Positions 48,053-55,455 of a DNA stretch of 64,000 nt are shown here, piece by piece (position 1 is the first letter of the stretch; each line of letters starts with the position of its first letter). Source of the stretch: Flavivirga spongiicola. GTDB lineage: Bacteria > Bacteroidota > Bacteroidia > Flavobacteriales > Flavobacteriaceae. Location: positions 655,001 through 719,000 of the forward strand of contig NZ_JAUOEO010000001.1 in NCBI RefSeq assembly GCF_030540825.1, in the 5' to 3' direction. Under the pieces are notes generated by a model that ran no database searches, had not been told where the DNA came from, and saw nothing but the letters and a program-made list of their open reading frames with translations. A program made the translations under genes and the position numbers.

Positions 48053-48250
48053 TTATGGTTTTAAATAAATTAAACATTGATTTAACTCAGGGTTCTGCTG
48101 TACAAGAGAATGAATAAATATTTTAAGCTCTTCAATCTCATAAGGTAGTAAACGATTTACTGCCTTTTGTACTTCTTTGCAAAACAACGTCGCATCAAAA
48201 CTGACTTTTCTAAGTACAGTTTTAGTATACTCTAGCATTGCTCTTGCCAT
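48053..48250 (-). CDS. Small conserved flavobacterial protein
   Basis: 65 aa, soluble, mostly helical. Begins MARAMLEYTKTVLRKVSFDA and has LFCKEVQKAVNRLLPYEIEE, with two Cys (positions 24 and 59). I recognise the pattern as a conserved hypothetical of Flavobacteriaceae but know of no function. Stands alone on the minus strand, with no overlap to other genes and its own leader. Confidence 0.78.
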   Translation of the reverse strand: MARAMLEYTKTVLRKVSFDATLFCKEVQKAVNRLLPYEIEELKIFIHSLVQQNPELNQCLIYLKP

Positions 48251-48377
48251 AATTAGTATTATAAGGTTTAGGTTTGTAAAAAAGTAGATTTGTTTTATAG
48301 GTTATGTCTTTTAATTAGTGAACATTAAAATTAATGAAAAATTACATAAGTTTTTTTATTTTAAATAAATTTAACAT

Positions 48378-49178
48378 TTAAAAACGATTATCCCCATCCA
48401 ATAAATCTCCTAAACCTCCTAAAATACTACCTTCTCCTTTGTCCTTTCCTCCGCCTCGTGGAGCTGATGCTAAAACACGTCCCGCTAATCTACTAAATGG
48501 TAATGATTGAATATAAACAACTCCTGGTCCTTGCAGTTTCGCAAAAAACAGCCCTTCTCCACCAAAAATCGTATTCTTAATACCACCAACAAATTCTATA
48601 TCGTAGTCTACACCTTGAGTAAAACCAACGATGCATCCTGTATCCACTTTTAGTGTTTCTCCCGCTTGCAATTCTTTTTTAGCCATCGTTCCACCAGCAT
48701 GAACAAATGCCATACCATCTCCTTCTAGTTTTTGCATGATGAAACCTTCGCCACCAAATAAACCTCTTCCTAATTTTTTCGAAAACTCAATACCTACACT
48801 TACGCCCTTTGCTGCACATAAAAATGCATCCTTTTGGCAAATAAACTTTCCTCCAAACTCTGTTAAATCTATTGGTGAAATTTTCCCAGGATATGGCGAA
48901 GCAAAGGATACGTTCCTTTTACCAACCAAATTATTGTAAAAAGCAGTCATAAATAAACTCTCTCCAGTAAGAATACGTTTTCCTGCTCCCAATATTTTAC
49001 CCAAAAAACCAGAATCTTTTTGAGAACCATCACCAAAAATAGTTTCCATTTTTATACCATCGTCCATCATCATAAAACTGCCCGCTTCAGCTACTACGCC
49101 TTCTTCAGGGTCAAGCTCAATTTCTACATATTGCATTTCTTCTCCGTATATTCTATAATCAATTTCGTGTGCTGTCAT
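48378..49178 (-). CDS. AIM24/TIGR00266-family protein
   Basis: 266 aa, cytoplasmic. A beta-rich TIGR00266/AIM24 fold with repeated Gly-rich hairpins ([52 protein letters not shown]) and a Gly/Lys-rich tail ([14 protein letters not shown]). Function is uncertain. Stands alone. Confidence 0.88.
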   Translation of the reverse strand: MTAHEIDYRIYGEEMQYVEIELDPEEGVVAEAGSFMMMDDGIKMETIFGDGSQKDSGFLGKILGAGKRILTGESLFMTAFYNNLVGKRNVSFASPYPGKISPIDLTEFGGKFICQKDAFLCAAKGVSVGIEFSKKLGRGLFGGEGFIMQKLEGDGMAFVHAGGTMAKKELQAGETLKVDTGCIVGFTQGVDYDIEFVGGIKNTIFGGEGLFFAKLQGPGVVYIQSLPFSRLAGRVLASAPRGGGKDKGEGSILGGLGDLLDGDNRF

Positions 49179-49294
49179 TCTTATCGTTTTTTGTTGATTC
49201 GTTTATATGTTGATTAGTTTTAGGTTTTGTTACAAAATTCATCAAAATTCCAATAAGCATTATTTATTATTTCACAGACATTCGTAGAGAAAAT

Positions 49295-49336
49295 ACTGAG
49301 AACTGTTCACTGAATACTACTTACTGATCACTCTTC
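49295..49336 (-). repeat. Orphan heptad-repeat array at the 3' end of the DUF4442 gene
   Basis: Six consecutive 7-nt units on the plus strand: ACTGAGA, ACTGTTC, ACTGAAT, ACTACTT, ACTGATC, ACTCTTC. The stop codon of the minus-strand gene lies inside it. Same 7-nt periodicity as the S23 flanks but a different core (ACTgnnn) and no S23 gene beside it. Confidence 0.75.
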
Positions 49337-49782
49337 ACCTTAATACTCCATTCAAAATTAAAATTTGAAACTTCTAACCCTTCTTCGTTTACACCAGTAG
49401 ATTTTACCCTAATAGTTTGCCCCTCTCTTGTTTCTATGGCTTTTTTAATAGCTTCATCTATATCCTTACCATCATGACAAGTAAAGGTTATTCTCCCTAT
49501 GGCTTTTTTGGTAAATGTTGCTTTATTTGAGGTCACTAACATAGAAATGCGCTTTCCAGATTCTTTAATTTTTGAAACCATTAAAGCACCCGTTGAAAGC
49601 TCTGCCGCCATCCCCTGTACAGCCCAAAACATAGATTTAAATGGGTTTTGGTTTATCCATTTGTATCGCACTGTTACCATACACTTATTAGTATCAATAT
49701 ATTTCGTTCTAACCCCACATAAATATGCAGCAGGTAATTTAAAAATTATGAAAGTGTTTAGTTTTCTAGGTGTTATACTCAT
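49321..49782 (-). CDS. DUF4442 hotdog-fold protein
   Basis: 153 aa from 49782 (MSITPRKLNTFIIFKLPAAY); a longer frame to 49821 adds a basic stretch without support. The pattern WINQNPFKSMFWAVQGMAAE, followed by ITFTCHDGKDIDEAIKKAIE, matches DUF4442, a thioesterase-like hotdog family. The last five codons and the stop lie in an ACTgnnn heptad array, so the natural C-terminus may have been replaced. Confidence 0.82.
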   Translation of the reverse strand: MSITPRKLNTFIIFKLPAAYLCGVRTKYIDTNKCMVTVRYKWINQNPFKSMFWAVQGMAAELSTGALMVSKIKESGKRISMLVTSNKATFTKKAIGRITFTCHDGKDIDEAIKKAIETREGQTIRVKSTGVNEEGLEVSNFNFEWSIKVKSDQ

Positions 49783-50340
49783 TCTTAAAAGTTTATTTTT
49801 TCTACCCCCAAATAACAACAAACCTGCAAAGACACGCTTTATATTTTGGCGGATTTTTTAAACAATAATAAGGTTTAATTGTATTTTTGCCTTCTTTATT
49901 GATTTCTACCAAATGCCCATATTGAGGTTTTTACCGATATTTACCGACTTTATTTAGAGTGTTTAAAACAAATTTAAACATTATTTAATAGCCGTAAATT
50001 ATCAGGAGTAAAAACAGATCTCTTAATTACAGTGCGGTAGTAAAGCTAGAACAATTATAGCTAACCGTAATGGAGAGCTCGCAACTTTTTTAGAGCAATT
50101 AAAGAGTGCTATAAATAGGTGTTTTTAACAAGAAACATTAAAGACTTTTCTAAGTCCTTTAAAAATAAACAGAATACATAAAACTAATTCAAAATACTAT
50201 TAACTAAAACAGAGGTTTTATGAACATTATAAACAACAATATTTTATTATTAATAAGTCTATTTGGGTGAGATTGGCTATTGGTTATCCCATACAACCTT
50301 AGACTCTTTTTACGATTTAATTAAGCATTTAAAAATGTAG
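49783..50340. other. Gene-poor stretch with possible ORF remnants
   Basis: No intact gene. A 32-codon open stretch from about 50029 reads QCGSKARTIIANRNGELATF and continues as a helix-like LEQLKSAIN before a stop. Near 50220 a short MNIINNNILLLISLFG reading ends in TGA, with DWLLVIPYNLRLFLRFN beyond it. These look like decayed coding fragments but I do not recognise the family. Confidence 0.35.
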
Positions 50341-50568
50341 TTAACGTTTTTTCAAAAGTTTAAAACCAAATCGTAATGAAAGAAATATCAGTAATAGATA
50401 TAACAAGAAAAAAAACACCCCTAAGTAAAAGTGGTTCCTGGCTACATCTGAATCATCTTTCAATAAGGAAATTGATGTTGAAATTGTATTAGGTAGTGTG
50501 ATTAAGATAAAAATCAATAGAGTAAAACCAATCACAACCAATGAATAACCTAAGGCTTTTTTAACCAT
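50341..50568 (-). CDS. Small two-helix membrane protein
   Basis: 75 aa from 50568 (MVKKALGYSLVVIGFTLLIF). The open frame continues upstream to a TTG at 50709, but that part overlaps the terminator and body of small-RNA unit A, so the internal ATG is chosen. Two hydrophobic helices (residues ~7-28 and 47-64) around a polar DDSDVARNH loop and a basic end (FKLLKKR). Function is unknown. Confidence 0.55.
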   Translation of the reverse strand: MVKKALGYSLVVIGFTLLIFILITLPNTISTSISLLKDDSDVARNHFYLGVFFFLLYLLLIFLSLRFGFKLLKKR

Positions 50569-50610
50569 GAACCAAATATAGTTAAACCAATTTAACAGTA
50601 GAATATATGT

Positions 50611-50796
50611 AAAAAAAGATGAGCCAGCCCCCTGACTCATCTTTAAACTATTATAATACTCATTTTTTAGATTAATAAGACCCCTCAGTGAATTAATTAT
50701 CCTACTCAATTAAGTATGAGAGCACTAAAATAAATAAGCATGTATAAATAACAACATCAAAAGAAATAAGTGATAGCAATAGATTAATAACTGTAG
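50611..50796 (-). ncRNA. Small RNA gene, repeat family unit A
   Basis: Minus-strand unit. The conserved box is at 50752-50796 (begins CTACAGTTATTAATCTATTG, ends CTTTTGATGTTG); the final TTG is the -33 element, then 19 bp to the -7 box TATTTTAG (50725-50732). The predicted transcript is about 50720 to 50611, ending in AAAGATGAGTCAG / CTGGCTCATCTTT and a T run. It overlaps the unlikely upstream extension of the membrane protein at 50341. No ribosome site or convincing peptide is present. Confidence 0.6.
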
Positions 50797-50840
50797 TTAC
50801 TCGATAGCTACACAAAACATAATAATATGGACGTATTAGA

Positions 50841-51056
50841 TTACCAAAAAAGACACTTGATAGAACACATACCTTTGATAAACCATTTTGGAAGAATCGT
50901 GTCAGAACCAACTTTATTTATACAGGATTTAGAACACTTACTTTCTGGAAGAAAACTTCCTAGTGCCCCTGCTCCTAAAATAATCGCAATCACAATAGAG
51001 ACAATAATAGTAAACAACATAGAAATAAATTCTAAAGTTAAAAACCTATTAATCAT
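50841..51056 (-). CDS. Putative small membrane protein with cysteines
   Basis: 71 aa from 51056 (MINRFLTLEFISMLFTIIV); the frame is open to 51131. One strong membrane helix (FTIIVSIVIAIILGAGALG), then a Cys-containing tail (SKCSKSC … MCSIKC). An opposite-strand ORF of similar length overlaps it. The membrane helix and its position in a run of minus-strand units favour this one. I do not recognise the family. Confidence 0.4.
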   Translation of the reverse strand: MINRFLTLEFISMLFTIIVSIVIAIILGAGALGSFLPESKCSKSCINKVGSDTILPKWFIKGMCSIKCLFW

Positions 51057-51169
51057 GTTATTAGGAAGAAATGTAAGATATGAAAATATAATTAATCTAA
51101 AAATAGAGTAGGCAAAGATGGCTTGGAGCAAAGTGGTTAAAAAACCTTTTAAAGTAATTCACTTTCATA

Positions 51170-51562
51170 TTATTTTTTAAATGTAGTCACCAAGTTTATT
51201 TGTTTTATAGTTATTATGCTATCATCAATTTTAGATACATTTATTTCAATTTCAGTATTCTTGTATTTTGCTATGATTTTTTTTCCTGATAGAATATACA
51301 TCATATTGTAATCAAAAAATGAACAAGGGTTAGTCATGTTATCATTTTCGGGAGTATGCCATTGAACGGTACTACCAGATGTAAAATATAATGTTTCTTG
51401 AAGTTTACATTCTTCCAACGCTAAATTAGTACCATTGTTTAGTATTACTTTGTCTATTTCCCAAAGTCCAAATAATAGTGATGAGTTTATATTGTTTTCA
51501 TCAGTATTTGAACAAGAGGTTAATAGTAGTGTAATTGTAAATAGGTTAATGATTTTTTTCAT
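51170..51562 (-). CDS. Lipocalin-like lipoprotein
   Basis: 130 aa. Lipobox LLLTSC (C17) followed by SNTDENN. The mature part (LLFGLWEIDKVILNNGTNL, TLYFTSGSTVQWHT) is the short beta-barrel type with two further Cys (LEECKL, TNPCSFF) that could form a disulfide. Function is unknown. It lies directly downstream of small-RNA unit B on the same strand. Confidence 0.72.
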   Translation of the reverse strand: MKKIINLFTITLLLTSCSNTDENNINSSLLFGLWEIDKVILNNGTNLALEECKLQETLYFTSGSTVQWHTPENDNMTNPCSFFDYNMMYILSGKKIIAKYKNTEIEINVSKIDDSIITIKQINLVTTFKK

Positions 51563-51611
51563 ATTTTATTTAATGAGGTAATCTAATACCTGTAGCGCAA
51601 TGGAGTGGGAA

Positions 51612-51776
51612 ATAAAAAGATGAACCAAAAACTAGTCCATCTTTTTAATTGCTTATGAATTTTATGGTTATGTTCTTTTGCCTCAAAAACAACAACCTTT
51701 TGAATAAAAATAATTAAATCATTGATATTATAACATATAAAAGTAACAATCGGTAACAATTAATTTATAACTGTAG
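51612..51776 (-). ncRNA. Small RNA gene, repeat family unit B
   Basis: Box at 51731-51776 (begins CTACAGTTATAAATTAATTG). The -33 is degenerate (TTA) and the -7 is TATTTTTA (51705-51712) after 18 bp. The predicted transcript is about 51700 to 51612, ending in the hairpin AAAGATGGAC / GTTCATCTTT plus T run. The most diverged promoter of the set. It lies 2 bp after the terminator of unit C. Confidence 0.52.
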
Positions 51777-51778
51777 CT

Positions 51779-51922
51779 AAAAAAAAGACGAACTAATCAA
51801 AGTTCATCTTTTTTAACAGGCTTACTAACTCAATCCAAAGACTAAGTGATAGTAAATTATGTATAAAACAAGAAAATACAACATCAAAAATAATAACTGG
51901 TAAGACTTAATTAATAGTTGTG
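51779..51922 (-). ncRNA. Small RNA gene, repeat family unit C
   Basis: Box at 51879-51922 (begins CACAACTATTAATTAAG, ends TTTTTGATGTTG). -33 TTG, 19 bp, -7-like TAATTTAC (51852-51859). The predicted transcript is about 51847 to 51779 (roughly 69 nt). The terminator AAGATGAACT / AGTTCGTCTT pairs over ten positions with one G-U and ends in eight T. Shares the internal TTGAGTTAGTAAGC with unit D (TTGAGAGTTAGTCAGC). Confidence 0.6.
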
Positions 51923-51924
51923 AT

Positions 51925-52072
51925 AAAAAAGGCGAGCCGAAGCCCACCTTTTGCTGACTAACTCTCAAAACCTATCTAACATATGTATGAGAAGAAGCCG
52001 CTAAACTAGTTAGGCTAACAATGAGTACAACCTTAAAAGCAACAAGTGACAACAATTAATCAATAACTGTAG
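51925..52072 (-). ncRNA. Small RNA gene, repeat family unit D
   Basis: Box at 52028-52072 (begins CTACAGTTATTGATTAATTG). -33 TTG, 19 bp, -7 TAGTTTAG (52001-52008). The predicted transcript is about 51996 to 51925 (roughly 72 nt). The terminator stem GGTGGGC / GCTCGCC has a TTCG tetraloop and a T run. It begins about 70 bp after the cupin gene stop and runs without a gap into unit C. Confidence 0.62.
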
Positions 52073-52142
52073 TTTTCTTAAATTTATACTTATATTAATG
52101 CTAATTAAAAGGTTGTTGTACCTTCGTACTTTATGATTATAT

Positions 52143-52694
52143 CTACAAACCAGTGTATTTGTGATAAAGCTTATTCCATCCATTTAGAACACCAATCAAG
52201 TAAAATACTTTAAGGGCTAATGTAAAAACGAAAGGCGGGATGTTGTTGGGACAAGCGAGACATTTCGCCTTCATCCTAGTCATAAAATAACCAATCCTAG
52301 GTATGTTGATTATCCCTTTCTTATCTAACAAATCATCATGCATCAATCCCATAAAACATTGCATGAAAACATTATGATCTAGTCCAGGTCTGTATTCTAC
52401 CAAACAGTCGAGTACAGTATCTTTATTGTTTGATGCTACGTGTGCTACTCCGGCAAGAACAGTTATGCTTTCTCCTTCCTTTGCGATACGAGTTTTCCCG
52501 CCCATGAATAGTTCAATCTCACCCTGTTTTACATGAAAAACTTCATCTTGATTTAGGTGTATGTGTTCGAGAGGTACATGTCCCTTTGGTTGAACAGTCC
52601 ACTGCATTACCAGTGCCTCTTTGTTAAAGGAAATAGTCCTGAAGGTTTCTCCAGTTATAGAATTGGTACAGGGTTCGTAAATATTGATTGCCAT
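52143..52694 (-). CDS. Cupin-domain protein
   Basis: 183 aa from ATG 52694 (MAINIYEPCTNSITGETF); a TTG at 52709 would overlap the upstream stop. The cupin motifs are HVPLEHIHLNQDEVFHVKQG (metal-binding HxH and Glu) and GVAHVASNNKD. The C-terminal ~75 residues are helical and basic with a CLAC pair, resembling the tail of Bacteroidetes cupins of unknown role. It starts 8 bp after the outer-membrane protein gene on the same strand, so they form an operon downstream of repeat box E. Confidence 0.82.
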   Translation of the reverse strand: MAINIYEPCTNSITGETFRTISFNKEALVMQWTVQPKGHVPLEHIHLNQDEVFHVKQGEIELFMGGKTRIAKEGESITVLAGVAHVASNNKDTVLDCLVEYRPGLDHNVFMQCFMGLMHDDLLDKKGIINIPRIGYFMTRMKAKCLACPNNIPPFVFTLALKVFYLIGVLNGWNKLYHKYTGL

Positions 52695-52702
52695 GTGTTC
52701 AG

Positions 52703-53488
52703 TTACCAAAAAGAATAATTCAACTGCAACGTTAGGCTAGGGTAATTCAACGATCCAAAATTTAAGTCAGAACTTTTTTCTAATGTAGGATTTACAAAAA
52801 GATCAATAATCGTTTGCCCAATAAATGAATTGGACTCTATATTAACGGAATTTGCAATGTTAAAGTTATATGAAAAAAGCGCACTAATTGAAATTCTTGG
52901 CAAAGATTCGAAACGAAATGTTTTGCCTAACGCAAATTGCAATTGGGTAAGGTCAATTATAGGGTGGAGGATTTTTTCATTATAAAAAGGCCTTAATAAA
53001 ATCGAATTTTTGATAAGGTTTTCTAGCAAGAGCAAATCACTAAATTGACCTTCTAAGTCTAAGTTGGTAATCAACTCATTTGCTGTGCCTGAAATACTGA
53101 ATCTTTGAAATTGGATAGATATTAAACCAAAAAAATCGGTTTTAAGATGTTGATAACCTAAACCTATCTCTATCACAGAACCACTATTTAGTCTTTTTTT
53201 GATAAAATCACGTCTTGCTTTTTCGTCTGGTTTATCGTTTGGTGCGAAATTAAGTAACAAAGCCAGATATTCTTTTGAGTATATACCCCAACTTGCTTTT
53301 ATCATAATACCATTTTTATGGATATATTGATACCCGAAAGCATGTTGTATAGGGAACTCTGTTTTTAGAAATAGATGGGAATTATACGAAGATTTTTCGA
53401 TTTTTTGTCTCTCTTTTTCTTGTGCATAACCTTTTAAAATCACAAACACAAAAAGGAAATTTAACAATATGCGTCTAAATTTTATCAT
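52703..53488 (-). CDS. Putative outer-membrane beta-barrel protein
   Basis: 261 aa from 53488 (MIKFRRILLNFLFVFVILKG, signal peptide ending YAQ). A longer frame to 53530 is rejected. The mature part alternates hydrophobic and polar residues in many strands (MIKASWGIYSKEYLALLL, IEIGLGYQHLK, FGLISIQFQRFSISG) and ends in a terminal aromatic (LTLQLNYSFW), the usual outer-membrane assembly signal. I cannot name the family. It is preceded by box E of the small-RNA repeat family and followed by the cupin gene. Confidence 0.62.
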   Translation of the reverse strand: MIKFRRILLNFLFVFVILKGYAQEKERQKIEKSSYNSHLFLKTEFPIQHAFGYQYIHKNGIMIKASWGIYSKEYLALLLNFAPNDKPDEKARRDFIKKRLNSGSVIEIGLGYQHLKTDFFGLISIQFQRFSISGTANELITNLDLEGQFSDLLLLENLIKNSILLRPFYNEKILHPIIDLTQLQFALGKTFRFESLPRISISALFSYNFNIANSVNIESNSFIGQTIIDLFVNPTLEKSSDLNFGSLNYPSLTLQLNYSFW

Positions 53489-53650
53489 AATTGATCTGAA
53501 AAATAGAAACAGATTATTATAAAGAAACATTATTTGTGGAACTCCAATTAATAAAGCTAAACAAGAACATTTTTTTAATTTAAATGATTATTTCAAAAAT
53601 AAAAGCCTTTGGAAAACTTACAATAAAATAAATGCAATAAACCCTTCTTA

Positions 53651-53695
53651 CAATCTCAAAAACAATAAGTGGTAATATTTAATTAATAACTGTAG
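53651..53695 (-). promoter_or_regulatory. Conserved 45-bp box E upstream of the outer-membrane gene
   Basis: Begins CTACAGTTATTAATTAAATA and ends TTTTTGAGATTG, closely matching the boxes of units A, D and F. Its terminal TTG is in the -33 position, but only a weak -7 (TATTTTAT) follows at 19-20 bp. A second promoter (TTG, 19 bp, TATTTTTG) is a little further downstream. No terminator is present before the outer-membrane gene, so this copy leads into a protein-coding transcript. Confidence 0.65.
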
Positions 53696-53704
53696 AATAC
53701 GTTT

Positions 53705-53881
53705 AAAAAAGGAGATGAGACACCCCTTAGTGTCTCATCTAATCTTAGCCGACACCTGTAAAGTTTAAAGACCTACCAAAAAACTAAAAGATACAGATAA
53801 TGACAGTTTCAAAATTAGTCATGATAACAAGGAGAACAATATCAAAAGCAATAAATGGTAGTAATTAATTAATAACTGTAG
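53705..53881 (-). ncRNA. Small RNA gene, repeat family unit F
   Basis: Best-formed unit. Box at 53837-53881 (begins CTACAGTTATTAATTAATTA, ends CTTTTGATATTG). -33 TTG (53837-53839), exactly 19 bp, perfect -7 box TAATTTTG (53810-53817). The predicted transcript is about 53805 to 53705 (roughly 100 nt). The terminator is AGATGAGACAC / GTGTCTCATCT, an 11-bp perfect stem, followed by CCTTTTTT. No start codon with a ribosome site occurs in the transcript. The box begins 1 bp after the stop of the small membrane peptide at 53883. Confidence 0.68.
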
Positions 53882-53882
53882 G

Positions 53883-53999
53883 TTACCATTCGCTATCAGG
53901 TCCATAAGTGTCGTCATCATCAAAACCAAAAAGATGCCTGTTTCGATAACAGAAAATTATAGTAATAAGAAGAATTAATACTGAAACAATTACATACAT
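53883..53999 (-). CDS. 38-aa membrane peptide with acidic tail
   Basis: Too short for standard ORF filters. It reads MYVIVSVLILLITIIFCYRN with one membrane helix (residues 2-17), then RHLFGFDDDDTYGPDSEW. A perfect -7 box TATCTTTG lies at 54004-54011, so transcription should begin within a few bases of the ATG and the mRNA may be leaderless. The helix, clean acidic tail and own promoter argue for a real gene. Function is unknown. Its stop touches box F. Confidence 0.5.
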   Translation of the reverse strand: MYVIVSVLILLITIIFCYRNRHLFGFDDDDTYGPDSEW

Positions 54000-54026
54000 A
54001 AATCAAAGATAGCAAAACGAAATATT

Positions 54027-54297
54027 ATGACTGAATTAGAGCTTTATAAATTCATTAATAAAAATCATGTCGAATGGGTATAAAAGAGATAATGAAAGGT
54101 CGGAGGATATAGTTATTTTTCCTGGCTATTCAGAATTACATGGTTTAAACAAAATATTATCGCCTTGCAGTTACGATGATGGTGGTATTGAATGTGCCTT
54201 AATGGATGGGTATGTTGCAATTTGGATGAAAGACATTTGCGAATATCATGGAATTGAATGCTCCAAAGTATTTATTGGTGAAAATTGGGACAGCTAA
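54027..54297 (+). pseudogene. Frameshifted small conserved protein
   Basis: The first frame from ATG 54027 reads MTELELYKFINKNHVEW then V and a stop. The second frame, offset by one base, continues YKRDNERSEDIVIFPGYSEL and then DDGGIECALMDGYVAIWMKD and CEYHGIE to 54297. Removing one G from the GGG near 54077 joins them into one ~89-aa protein. I recognise the joined pattern as a conserved Bacteroidetes hypothetical often found in mobile regions. Either a broken gene, a programmed shift or a base error. Confidence 0.65.
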
Positions 54298-54307
54298 AAA
54301 ACAGTAG

Positions 54308-54442
54308 TTAATCACTGTATCTATTTACAATTAAAGTAAATACGATAAAAAACATAGAACATCCAAGAGCAGAAAACCAAAATAACCAACCAAGTAACAA
54401 ACTTATTAATGCTCTTGTATAAATATTTTTTAAATAAGCCAC
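54308..54442 (-). CDS. Putative 44-aa membrane peptide
   Basis: GTG start at 54442, reading MAYLKNIYTRALISLLLGWL followed by WFSALG and a second hydrophobic half, ending NRYSD. A -7 box TATATTTG lies only a few bases upstream, again suggesting a near-leaderless message. One long or two short membrane helices. No family recognised and the start is non-ATG, so support is modest. Confidence 0.33.
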   Translation of the reverse strand: MAYLKNIYTRALISLLLGWLFWFSALGCSMFFIVFTLIVNRYSD

Positions 54443-54839
54443 TAACCAAATATAGTAAAACTAAAAAAACAGTAGGGTATGAAATAAAAAAAATGCCCAA
54501 ACGATAGCTACTAACCCGAGGCTATCTTCATATACAAAAACAAATAAATATCCTTTCCTTTTAATGAAAAGGTATCATCTCTATAGATACAAAAAGCAAA
54601 ATACAAGAACACGTGAACTTAGCGATCCCCTATTTAGTATTTAGAGAATTGAGCGCTTTTGGAGAATCCAGATTTAGTAAAATGCGATAGGGTTAAAGGG
54701 ATTGGCTCTTGCTGAATTAAATAAGTGCGAGGAGTTATTATAAAACAATAAATAACTGATTTTTATCATAGTTGGAGCCTTGGTGATTATTTACCTTGAT
54801 CCGCTATAATCAAACAAGTTTTTGAAAATGAAATTCGTC
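54443..54839. other. Gene-poor stretch
   Basis: About 400 bp without a recognisable gene. GATAGC / GCTATC near 54500-54525, followed on the minus strand by a T run, is a possible terminator. The remainder is unassigned. Confidence 0.35.
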
Positions 54840-55007
54840 TCAATCAAAAGAATCGCTTTTGGTGAACTGATGATAAAACCACTGATAGTTTTTGTAGTTG
54901 GGGCTAATCTTTTTAAAGCTTGCATGGAAATCCTTAATGTTCGTGTCAAAGCAAACAGTCATGTTGTCCTTGTTGGCCACATATAGTTTTTTAATCCTCT
55001 CATTCAT
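54840..55007 (-). CDS. Putative 55-aa protein or gene fragment
   Basis: Reads MNERIKKLYVANKDNMTVCF then DTNIKDFHASFKKI and QWFYHQFTKSDSFD. Noticeably less AT-rich than the DNA around it, which suggests a foreign origin or coding constraint. No family recognised. May be the end of a larger lost gene. Confidence 0.33.
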   Translation of the reverse strand: MNERIKKLYVANKDNMTVCFDTNIKDFHASFKKISPNYKNYQWFYHQFTKSDSFD

Positions 55008-55111
55008 CGCTACAAATTTACTTTTCGTAAATGATGATAAAGGTGCTCATATTTACACAATGTAACAGAATCAACTATAAATTGTTCTAGCAGGATCAAA
55101 AAATATTAATT

Positions 55112-55294
55112 ATGGAAATAGTATTAGAGAAAATCTATCTGAAAATCAAACAATACAAAAGTGATATTCGAGAAATAGAACTAGCGATTGCTTATCTGTC
55201 AGATAAAATAATAATAGCTAATCTAGAAGGTAAGAAACAATCTTTGGAAAGGGTTATTGAGGATTTACAAACATTAATACAGGATTATAAATAA
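55112..55294 (+). CDS. Small coiled-coil protein
   Basis: 60 aa starting MEIVLEKIYLKIKQYKSDIR, almost entirely helical and charged, ending VIEDLQTLIQDYK. Followed 11 bp later by another short helical ORF; the two look like a pair. Such small coiled-coil ORFs are common in phage-like or conjugative regions, but nothing else here proves that. Confidence 0.42.
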   Translation: MEIVLEKIYLKIKQYKSDIREIELAIAYLSDKIIIANLEGKKQSLERVIEDLQTLIQDYK

Positions 55295-55305
55295 AAGCTT
55301 TAACA

Positions 55306-55455
55306 ATGGAAGACACAGCAGAAAAATTAATAAAGGATTTCATAGACTGGAGCAACAAATATCCAAGAGAAAGAATCTACTCCATTGATCTAAAAAATAA
55401 AATGGAGGAAGAATTGGTAAAACTAGAAAAGAGAGCTAGAGCATTGAATCTATAG
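55306..55455 (+). CDS. 49-aa helical protein
   Basis: Reads MEDTAEKLIKDFIDWSNKYP, then a charged helix (KMEEELVKLEKRARAL). It starts 11 bp after the coiled-coil gene, so probably co-transcribed. Its 3' end overlaps the opposite-strand thioredoxin-like fragment by about 20 bp. Function unknown. Confidence 0.42.
   Translation: MEDTAEKLIKDFIDWSNKYPRERIYSIDLKNKMEEELVKLEKRARALNL

Noticed and set aside
50569..50709. Upstream extension of the small membrane protein
   Set aside because: It begins with TTG and runs through the terminator and body of small-RNA unit A.
50827..51111. Plus-strand 94-codon ORF
   Set aside because: It overlaps the minus-strand reading that has a clear membrane helix; no domain, signal or promoter supports it.
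50611..53881. CRISPR-like or integron-like array
   Set aside because: Units are ~145-190 bp, not identical, separated by genes, and each has its own promoter and terminator; there are no uniform spacers, no cas genes, no integrase, and the boxes lack GTTRRRY/RYYYAAC attC cores.
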